NCBI GenBank assembly: GCA_964449305.1
Contig: CAYUYM010000057.1
Location: 1 to 17,247 of the forward strand
DNA from: CAYUYM01 sp964449305
GTDB taxonomy: Bacteria; Bacteroidota; Ignavibacteria; SZUA-365; CAYQST01
Direction: 5' to 3'
DNA: 17,247 nucleotides
Made by a program: the position numbers and the translations under genes. This document shows positions 7,910-14,884 of the stretch, one piece after another (position 1 is the first letter of the stretch; each line of letters opens with the position of its first letter). The notes under the pieces were generated by a model that was not told the DNA's origin, ran no database searches, and worked only from the letters and a program-made list of their open reading frames with translations.

Positions 7910-9799
7910 CTACCTGTCCCGTGCCCGCTCCAATTCACATGCGAGCTTGACAAGACGGATGAACTCCGCTCTGTAGCCGTCCGGGTCCATCCCGCGTGCC
8001 CGCTCAGCCACCTCCACCACGTGCTCAAACGACGCGTTCCGCCGATACTGGGAATCGAACAGAAGCATCGCAAACTCCGCCACCGCCGCGGCGAAGCGGA
8101 AATTGTCGGATACCGGCATGAGGCGCCCGGTGTTGTCCAGAAGCGATTTCGTCATCAGGACGCTCACCGAGTCTTTCGGCGGCTTGTACCGCACCGACAC
8201 GGTCATCATCTCCTCCGATGCAAGCGCTTCCGGGCGCAGCTCCTGCCGCTGATATCGCAGGTGGTACGCGTCCTGGCGCGTGGAGCTTCCCGCCATGGGG
8301 ATGATTTCGTACAGCGCGGTGACGCTGTGCCCCGCACCCATGTCGCCGGCGTCCACGGCGTCGTTCTCAAAATCCTCACGCCTCAGGAGGCGGTTCTCGT
8401 ACCCGATCAGCCGATGGGACTGCACCTTCGCGGGATTGAATTCCACCTGGACCTTCACATCCCGCGCAACAGTATAGAGCGTGCCACCAATCTGCCCCAC
8501 CAGCACACGCTGCGCCTCCTGGAGATTGTCGATGTAGTACAACACACCATTGCCACGATCCGCCATCGCCTCCAGCTTCGCCTCCTTGAGATTCCCCATG
8601 CCAAGCCCGAAGATGGACAGAAACACGCCACCACTGCGATGCTCCTCGATCATGCGCGTCAACGCACTCTCACTCGATGGCCCCACATTGAAATCGCCGT
8701 CGGTGGCAAGCAGGATGCGATTGTTGCCGCCAGGGTTGTAATGCTCGCGGGCAACACGGTACGCGAGCTGAAGTCCCTCGTACCCCGACGTCATGTCTTC
8801 CGTGCTGAGCGTATCAATCGCCGTCAGTATCTCCCTGCGCCTGGCACCAGACGTTGGGGGAAGATGAACGCGGACATGCGTACTGTACACCACGATCGAC
8901 ACGGTATCGACATCGCGCAGTTGCATGCCCAGCATTCGGAATGCGGATTTGAGCAGGGGCAGCTTGTTCGGTTCGTTCATCGATCCCGAAATGTCGAGCA
9001 GAAACACAAGATGCGACGGCGGCATGTGCGCCAAATCCAGCTTCCTGGCTTGAAGCGCCACAAGGACGAGCTTGTTGTCGGAATTCCATGGGCAGGTTGC
9101 AACTTCGGTGGTGATCGATAGCGGATCTCCATGCCCGGGGGGCGCGTAATCATACGTGAAGAAATTGAGCATCTCTTCACTGCGTATGGCGTCCCGCGGA
9201 GGCAGTTCACCGCTGTTGATGAAGCGACGCACGTTGGTGTAGGAGGCATTATCCACATCAATGGAAAAGGTGGACACCGGGTCGGGAAGCGCATCAAGAA
9301 AACTGTTCTCATCGATGCGGCGGTATTCCTCGGTGTTGAATGGATCATCCATCAGGGCCGGCTCAACCGACCGGACGGGGAGATTCTCGAGTTCGAAGGA
9401 TGTGATCCTGGCCTGGGTGGTCGTGGCTCCCATGTTGACAAGCGGCCGCAGACCTTCAACCATGACGCCTGATATTTCAATGAGGCGTGTGACCATGCGA
9501 ACCCTGAGGATGGTCGTGCTGTCGGCCTTGACAAGCACATGCCTCTGCAGGATTCCGGTATACCCGACATGATGAAAGAGCAGGCTGTGCCTCCCTTCAG
9601 GGACATCCGCGATCATGAACTCGCCACGTTCATCCGTAAACGCGGCTGTGCGTTCGTTGTCGATCACCACCGCCACGCTGGCAAGAGCCAACCCCGTCTC
9701 AGCGTCGATGATGTGACCCTGGATGCCCCCCTTCCCCACATCGGCTGATGCGGTGGTGACCATCAGGAACAGCAGCAGTGGAAGTGCGACATGGTACAT
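7910..9799 (-). CDS. Exported YfbK-family von Willebrand factor A protein with N-terminal carboxypeptidase-regulatory-like domain
   Basis: The start is the ATG at 9799: it follows GAGGG by seven bases and opens a signal peptide (MYHVALPLLLFLMVTTASA, cleavage after residue 19); an upstream extension reads as untranslated repeat DNA. The 629-residue product has a CarboxypepD_reg-like domain at about 27-100 (GHIIDAETGLALASVAVVI, then TDERGEFMIADVPEG), the VWA_N segment at about 150-255 (FSIDVDNASYTNVRRFINSG, then EEMLNFFTYDY), a VWA domain at about 262-440, and a DUF3520-like C-terminus at about 465-620. The metal-ion-dependent adhesion site is complete: D269-x-S271-x-S273, T337 and D367. This domain order is typical of Bacteroidota YfbK homologues, whose biochemical role is not established. 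It probably acts in the periplasm or at the cell surface in metal-dependent binding of a partner protein. Confidence 0.9.
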   Translation of the reverse strand: MYHVALPLLLFLMVTTASADVGKGGIQGHIIDAETGLALASVAVVIDNERTAAFTDERGEFMIADVPEGRHSLLFHHVGYTGILQRHVLVKADSTTILRVRMVTRLIEISGVMVEGLRPLVNMGATTTQARITSFELENLPVRSVEPALMDDPFNTEEYRRIDENSFLDALPDPVSTFSIDVDNASYTNVRRFINSGELPPRDAIRSEEMLNFFTYDYAPPGHGDPLSITTEVATCPWNSDNKLVLVALQARKLDLAHMPPSHLVFLLDISGSMNEPNKLPLLKSAFRMLGMQLRDVDTVSIVVYSTHVRVHLPPTSGARRREILTAIDTLSTEDMTSGYEGLQLAYRVAREHYNPGGNNRILLATDGDFNVGPSSESALTRMIEEHRSGGVFLSIFGLGMGNLKEAKLEAMADRGNGVLYYIDNLQEAQRVLVGQIGGTLYTVARDVKVQVEFNPAKVQSHRLIGYENRLLRREDFENDAVDAGDMGAGHSVTALYEIIPMAGSSTRQDAYHLRYQRQELRPEALASEEMMTVSVRYKPPKDSVSVLMTKSLLDNTGRLMPVSDNFRFAAAVAEFAMLLFDSQYRRNASFEHVVEVAERARGMDPDGYRAEFIRLVKLACELERARDR

Positions 9800-10246
9800 G
9801 GTCAAGCCCTCGTTGTGATGTTGAAAGCGTGGAGTGTGGCGATCAGATGTCGCCGCCAGGGGAAGGCCCTGTGCGTCGTGGTCGGCTGCACACGATGGAT
9901 CACCGCAGAACGATGTCACCCACATCCGTCGCCACCGGAGTGCTTTGGAAGTCCCGCGACTTTGTTGGTTGCACTGCATCAGATCGTGGTCTGGAATGCA
10001 CTGTTCTGGCTCACCAGGGATGTGCACCTGCGGGGGAATCCGCCAGCGAAACAGTGCCTGTGACATCCGGTGGACCGGGTTTTGATGTTACCGCCGGGCA
10101 CCCTCCATTCGGAATGGAGCAGCCTGTCGCATCCACAATGCCTTCGATGTCCACGTTGATGACGCCAGATCAAATGACATCGCGCCTCCTGATGATTGAT
10201 GCGACAATGTGATGATACACACGGCATGCACGCAGCAGGAAAATTT
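9785..10246 (-). repeat. Diverged intergenic repeat, copy B (homologous to 7363-7849)
   Basis: This 462-bp copy lies directly upstream of the YfbK-like gene and includes its ribosome-binding site and first five codons (the ATG is at 9799). It is the direct, same-orientation counterpart of 7363-7849. The near-identical ends and colinear, more diverged interior point to an old duplication with the termini best conserved. The 143 bp between its right end and the stop of the Lon-like gene (10247-10389) is not part of the repeat and shows no gene; a weak GAGGC-cc-GCCTC inverted repeat there has no T tract. Confidence 0.85.
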
Positions 10247-10389
10247 CACAGGCTCGCCGAGAGGATTTCCACCGGTGCATCCTGGCGCAAGAGCGTGGAC
10301 GGATGCATCCAGAGCCTCGCAACATGGAAGCTCATGAGCAAAGCGGCGGCAGTGAGGCCCGCCTCTCAGCGTGCCTGATTTCGTACGTT

Positions 10390-12705
10390 TCAGCGTGGCC
10401 TTATGCCATCCAGCTCCTTCATCGCCCGAGTGAACCTCGCATTCTCCACCGGCTCGTGGCGAAATGCCTGCCCATCCCAGTATTCCACACCCTGCAGGAG
10501 GTGCTGTCGGTACCCATCGTTGCAGGTGGAATGGATCCTCCCGATGGACTTGAGGTATCGATGAAGGAGGTCGAATTCTGAGGATGTGGCGACGCTCACA
10601 GGCCGATAGCGCCGATCCAGTGTATAGATGACGTTGACCGGCCCGCCATCCGGGTGCATCGATGTTGAGAGGTATTTCGGGATGTACCCATGATCAACAC
10701 GAATGACGATGGATGAATCCAACGCATTGATGAGCAGTGAATAGGGATTGAGTTGATTCACGACAGCGGTGAAAACGTCAGATTGTGGAAAACGGATATA
10801 GCAGCGTTCACAGGCCGCAGGCATCTCCGGCTCCAGCAGCCGATAGCCAGCCCTTGCCGGCCCATGTCCAGACACAAGCCGTGGGTGCAGCACGATCATG
10901 ACACCCTGATGGAAACTGTTGTTCGTTCCTGACAGGATGAGGTCGCACATGCCGTCCGCATTCCACCACCCGGCACACACTTCGGTGATGACACCACAAT
11001 GGTAGTACTCCCCCCGCTGAATCCCATCCGCATCCAGAATGGTCACGAAATTCGCGTAATGAATGTTGGCCGATTTCACCACGATGTATTTTCTCTGGGA
11101 TGAATCCAGTGTGAGGATTTTGACAAAGGTGATGCTGATCGGCTGCCCACGGTAATCTTGCTCCTCCGTCACCGTCGGAAACCCCACCATCGCCTCCCAC
11201 CGGGTGCTTCCATCCATGTTGCAGCAGACAAGGCGATTCGGATCGGTTGTCGCTCTCCCATTGCCGTAAAGCAACACCTCTCTGCGCCCATCCCCGTCCA
11301 GATCCACGGGTTCAGCAAGTTGTTGATTGACATCGGGGGCGAGATCGCCCTGAATCGGACGCGACCAGAGAATGCGCCCACCGGCATTGCGCACCACATG
11401 GCTGCCGTACTCGATGGCGACATGCGCCGGGACGTCATCATGATCGCTCATCGCCACCAGTAACACTGCCACCATCACCACCACAAGGACGAAAAGGGAG
11501 GTGAGAAGGACAGTCGAGTGCCTGAGGATCCTTCGCCTTGCCCGCTGGAGGATGGAGCGCTGGATGGTTTCGATGGCGAGCCTGCTCTGAACCACCTCCG
11601 ACAGGTGTCGGACCGGGACCAGCGCAAGGTGCCGGGTGGGATGTCGCGCCTCGAGCTCATCGATCCGCGTCTGGGCGGCGACTTCATTCGCCTTCGGCAC
11701 CACGAAGGTGGTGTATGGTGAGAAGAAGATCGTGCCCACCTTGTCGGTGATGGCATCATCATCCACACCGACAATCGTCCCATCCTTCAGCACTCTGCCA
11801 CTGAAGGCCGCGGAAGGATTGATCCGGAAGTGATTTCTCCCTTCCTGCAGCTCCGACATGGAACAGAGGAGCGAAGCAGCCGCACCCAGACCCAGCGAAC
11901 GGCCTGCATAGGATCGATGGTGTGCCGGGTAGTGCCCGGTGACAAGCAGGTTGCCGACCGCGGCAGTCATGCCCATTCGTTGTGCGACATGCCGCGCCGC
12001 ATGCAGCGCCACGAGGATTTCGGATGCATGGTCATCGTCGGCATCGGTGGGCGCGACGTTGATGAAGCGCACGATGTCCGATTCGCCGGGATGGATCTCT
12101 GGTGTCAGGACCAACGGTTCAATCAGACCGAAACTGCCCATCCCGTCATCATCCTGCTCCTCCACGTGCAGCAAGGGGATGCTGACCGCACCACGAGACG
12201 GAGCAAGCATGGTCTTCCACTGGAGCAGGATCGACTCGAGATATGCAACATCCGCCCCCCCATGCACGCGCTTGGCCGTGATCGCGGCAACCAGACGCTC
12301 CATCGGCTCCGGCTCTGCATCAGTCTCCAGTGTGGGAGCAGATGCGATGTCTTCACCAAGCCAGGCATGAAGCGTATCGATGGCACGATGAAGATTCGCA
12401 TGTGCCTGAGCGACGTCGGCTGCATCAAATGTGTCATGGAGTTCCTCCATCGCCTGCCCGATGTGCACCGACAACGCCTCATAGACATTCGGCGCACAGA
12501 AGAGGGGGGGAACATGCTCGAGGTGGTGCAGCACCTGCGACATCGTTTCGATCAGGTAGAGCCGGACCTTCTGCCTGGGGTGCACCCCAAGCAGGACCAC
12601 CAACCATGCATCAAGCACTGCGAGGGCACCTCGCGTGCTCGCCTGCTGCCTCCGAACCAGCTCAAGGACCGACTCGTGGCGATCAAAGAGGTCGTAGGAT
12701 GTCAT
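10390..12705 (-). CDS. Membrane protein: Lon-like (S16) domain, single transmembrane helix, extracytoplasmic FG-GAP region
   Basis: The start is the ATG at 12705 (771 residues, no clear Shine-Dalgarno site); a TTG at 12714 is a less likely alternative. Residues 1-180 are mostly helical and unrecognised. Residues about 190-375 resemble the Lon proteolytic domain: HYPAHHRSYAGRSLGLGAA parallels the HxPEGATPKDGPSAG segment with Ser270 at the nucleophile position (G268-R-S270-L-G272); FSGRVLKDGTIVGV parallels the MTGEITLxGxVLPIGG strand; FVVPKANE parallels the IPxxNE strand. The catalytic Lys is not at the expected spacing; K322 (ITDKV) is the nearest candidate, so activity is uncertain. A basic stretch (RARRRILRH) precedes a hydrophobic helix at 397-419, which predicts the Lon-like domain in the cytoplasm and the last 350 residues outside. 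That part holds an FG-GAP calcium-type motif D468-L-D470-G-D472-G and probably forms a propeller. There is no AAA+ ATPase domain. The architecture is unfamiliar to me. Confidence 0.6.
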   Translation of the reverse strand: MTSYDLFDRHESVLELVRRQQASTRGALAVLDAWLVVLLGVHPRQKVRLYLIETMSQVLHHLEHVPPLFCAPNVYEALSVHIGQAMEELHDTFDAADVAQAHANLHRAIDTLHAWLGEDIASAPTLETDAEPEPMERLVAAITAKRVHGGADVAYLESILLQWKTMLAPSRGAVSIPLLHVEEQDDDGMGSFGLIEPLVLTPEIHPGESDIVRFINVAPTDADDDHASEILVALHAARHVAQRMGMTAAVGNLLVTGHYPAHHRSYAGRSLGLGAAASLLCSMSELQEGRNHFRINPSAAFSGRVLKDGTIVGVDDDAITDKVGTIFFSPYTTFVVPKANEVAAQTRIDELEARHPTRHLALVPVRHLSEVVQSRLAIETIQRSILQRARRRILRHSTVLLTSLFVLVVVMVAVLLVAMSDHDDVPAHVAIEYGSHVVRNAGGRILWSRPIQGDLAPDVNQQLAEPVDLDGDGRREVLLYGNGRATTDPNRLVCCNMDGSTRWEAMVGFPTVTEEQDYRGQPISITFVKILTLDSSQRKYIVVKSANIHYANFVTILDADGIQRGEYYHCGVITEVCAGWWNADGMCDLILSGTNNSFHQGVMIVLHPRLVSGHGPARAGYRLLEPEMPAACERCYIRFPQSDVFTAVVNQLNPYSLLINALDSSIVIRVDHGYIPKYLSTSMHPDGGPVNVIYTLDRRYRPVSVATSSEFDLLHRYLKSIGRIHSTCNDGYRQHLLQGVEYWDGQAFRHEPVENARFTRAMKELDGIRPR

Positions 12706-12883
12706 GGGGTGCAAGATACGTATTCCTGGGATGCCGTATGGATTATTGTGAGATCACATGGTCATTTCCACGATGAGGTGATACGGAGACGTGTTCCCAC
12801 GCTTCACGGTCATTGGCGAGCCAGAAGCATGGCTGTTCCCAAACGCCAGACTGTTCCCTGTGTGGCTCTGGATCCAGCACCTC
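12706..12883 (-). promoter_or_regulatory. Gap with three GGGAACA direct repeats upstream of the Lon-like gene
   Basis: The 178-bp gap between the OmpA-like stop and the Lon-like start carries three copies of GGGAACA on the minus strand (complements of 12852-12858, 12834-12840 and 12792-12798); the first two are 18 bases apart and extend to GGGAACAG. GGAAC is also the core of many ECF sigma -35 elements, but I found no matching -10 at fixed spacing. No gene or terminator is visible. Treat as a candidate regulatory site. Confidence 0.25.
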
Positions 12884-14884
12884 TCATCGCTCCACCATCA
12901 CCTCCACCGTACGATTGTAGAAGCGACCTTCTGGCAGGTTGTTGTCATACAGTTCCACCGCTTCCCCCTGACCGGACACCAACGCTGAAGGATGCCCAAT
13001 AGCTGCAGCAGTACTGCGGGCGCGTTCAAATGACAGCGTCTGGTTGTATACCTCATCTCCGATTCGATCGGTATACCCTGTCACCCTCACTGCGCCACCC
13101 AAGCCCAGCTCGCTGCGAATCATCGATGCCACACGCTGGTTCGCTGCTGTCAAGGTTGGCGAATCGAAATCAAACAGGATCAGATTGAACCGGCGTATCT
13201 CGCGATCAGGGATGCCATCCCGCTTCTTTTGCTCCACCGTCAGCACGCGCACCGGAAGCGAACCCGTTGGCGCTGTGAATTCCTGCTTCGCGAAATCCGC
13301 AACACGAAGAGTGTACAACAAAGGCTGCTCCGATTTCATCTCCTCCGCTTGAATCGTCGTGATCCTCCAGTCGATGACCTGCTTGGGTGCATCCTGATCG
13401 GCGAACATGCGCATGGTTCTGGATTGCTGTTGTACTTCCAGCGACCAGTGCTCAACGCCTGCCTCGCTCCGCACCACCGGTCGGAAGCGTACAGCTGGCG
13501 GAGTGATCGTCCGCTCGCGCTCGTGCGTGGTCACCGGCGCAACGACCTCCCATGTGTCGCTCGTGATTTCCACACGACGGTTTTCCACAATCCCGTCGGG
13601 GTCGTTGATGTTGGATGGCTTCTCCGGCAGCCCGCGCGTCTGCACCTGGATACGCGATGGATCGATGCTCCAAACCTTTGTCAGATATCCCCGCACTGCC
13701 TCCGCGCGCCTGCGGGCGATGTCCGGATTCCCAGACTCATCGCTGATTCCAGACGTGCATCCGGTGACGGTGATTGATGAGAGTGGGTGCTGCCGCATGC
13801 GACTCCCGATGATGTTCAACACCTGATGGTACATCTCCATGGTCGTCATACGACTCATACCATCAATGGTGAATTCAGGGGTTTCTTCCTTTTGCAACAA
13901 CACATACCGGGAGGGCAGCTCCGATCTTCCTTCCTCGAAAAACACATAACTCAGGAGCGGTTTCATCTGCTTCGAAATGAATTCCTCCACCTGGATCTCT
14001 GCCACAGGCTCCTCTCTGCCATCTGGAAACACCCCCATCGCATCGACTGTTGCTGTCAACGCCGGCTTGGATGGCAATGGTGACGGTGCAGGATCTGTTG
14101 TCAAAGGCCGCTCTGGTACTCTCGCCGGGGCAGCCACCGCGGGCAGCGGAGCAAACAGAAGCGACAAGCCAATACGCAGGGCGTCCGCATTCCAGCTTAT
14201 GCCTTTCACCACGGTGTTGACATTGTAAGAGTACAGCACTTCCGGAACCATGAACAACGTTCCACCAGCATTCAGCGGCAGGGACCAGCTTGCTCCGCCG
14301 AGCAGGGCGTACTGCATGGGCGCAGCATCCGGGATCTCCCGTCCGGTCAGTTCATTGCGGATCCGCGCGCCGTTCTCGAAAGCGCCCACACTGACGGGCT
14401 CGACAAGCATCTCCTTCTGATCGAACATCTTGCGCGCCACATATCCCGCTCGTCCGCCGACATGCAAGCGCAAGCCCTTCCAAACCCTGTAGCCAAGCAA
14501 TGGTTCCAGTCCAATGGTGGACAGCTTTGATGCAATTGAGTGCTCGATCCGTCCAGCGACAACCACGCCATCCACTTCCGCTGCAAACGGCTCCGAGGAT
14601 GTCAGAACGGCATCATGGTTCATGAACGACCCGCGAAGCGCGAGGGAAAACACATCCGACAGCGGAAGCACCCACGAAAGACCTGCGGCATAACCGTTGC
14701 CACTCCCCGTTTCGAAGACGGGGCAGCAATTGCCAACCCCGGGAAGAGCGCCGAAGTCCGTGTGATGGTCGTTTCTTGCGTAATTGCCAAATACGCCGTA
14801 TGCAGATCGGGTTTCCTGGCCTGTTGTAACAGACACAGAAATCGCCGCCACGAGAACGACGCTGATCACGATGCGCGCGTTCAT
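12884..14884 (-). CDS. Outer-membrane protein with beta-barrel-like N-terminus and two OmpA C-terminal domains
   Basis: The ATG at 14884 overlaps the stop of the upstream gene (ATGA) and starts a signal peptide (MNARIVISVVLVAAISVSVTTG, cleavage near residue 22). The product is 666 residues. Residues about 24-260 look like an outer-membrane beta-barrel of the OmpA/OprF kind (alternating hydrophobic strands, many Gly and aromatics). A Pro/Ala-rich linker (about 255-285) follows. Two OmpA-like domains lie at about 305-450 and 565-666. The second keeps both residues expected to bind diaminopimelate of peptidoglycan, D606 in TGYTDRIG and R621 in LSFERARS, and ends with the family's NRTVEVMVE strand. 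The first keeps the RRRAEAV helix but has S378 in place of the Asp (TGCTSG). Its role is to tether outer membrane to cell wall. It is probably translated from one mRNA with the T9SS cargo upstream. Confidence 0.88.
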   Translation of the reverse strand: MNARIVISVVLVAAISVSVTTGQETRSAYGVFGNYARNDHHTDFGALPGVGNCCPVFETGSGNGYAAGLSWVLPLSDVFSLALRGSFMNHDAVLTSSEPFAAEVDGVVVAGRIEHSIASKLSTIGLEPLLGYRVWKGLRLHVGGRAGYVARKMFDQKEMLVEPVSVGAFENGARIRNELTGREIPDAAPMQYALLGGASWSLPLNAGGTLFMVPEVLYSYNVNTVVKGISWNADALRIGLSLLFAPLPAVAAPARVPERPLTTDPAPSPLPSKPALTATVDAMGVFPDGREEPVAEIQVEEFISKQMKPLLSYVFFEEGRSELPSRYVLLQKEETPEFTIDGMSRMTTMEMYHQVLNIIGSRMRQHPLSSITVTGCTSGISDESGNPDIARRRAEAVRGYLTKVWSIDPSRIQVQTRGLPEKPSNINDPDGIVENRRVEITSDTWEVVAPVTTHERERTITPPAVRFRPVVRSEAGVEHWSLEVQQQSRTMRMFADQDAPKQVIDWRITTIQAEEMKSEQPLLYTLRVADFAKQEFTAPTGSLPVRVLTVEQKKRDGIPDREIRRFNLILFDFDSPTLTAANQRVASMIRSELGLGGAVRVTGYTDRIGDEVYNQTLSFERARSTAAAIGHPSALVSGQGEAVELYDNNLPEGRFYNRTVEVMVER
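14881..14884 (-). other. ATGA stop/start overlap coupling T9SS cargo and OmpA-like genes
   Basis: On the minus strand the four bases 14884-14881 read ATGA: ATG starts the OmpA-like protein and TGA ends the cargo protein. Such overlaps usually mean one mRNA and translational reinitiation, so the two proteins are likely made together. Confidence 0.8.

Noticed and set aside
7799..9121. 440-codon plus-strand open frame opposite the YfbK-like gene
   Set aside because: Antisense to a well-conserved VWA gene, with no recognisable motif or ribosome-binding site; part of it runs through the intergenic repeat.
9800..10066. 89-residue N-terminal extension of the YfbK-like protein
   Set aside because: The extension lies in the intergenic repeat and would bury an excellent signal peptide that begins at the ATG at 9799 with its own GAGGG site.
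7495..10227. Short minus-strand frames starting MPCVSSHCRI in both repeat copies
   Set aside because: The first residues agree only because the 31-base block is identical at DNA level. Beyond about 30 residues the frames diverge through indels and end at unrelated points, so a conserved small protein is not supported.
11830..13002. 390-codon plus-strand open frame opposite the Lon-like gene
   Set aside because: No family features; lies antisense to a gene with a coherent domain layout and crosses the 178-bp gap and the end of the OmpA-like gene.
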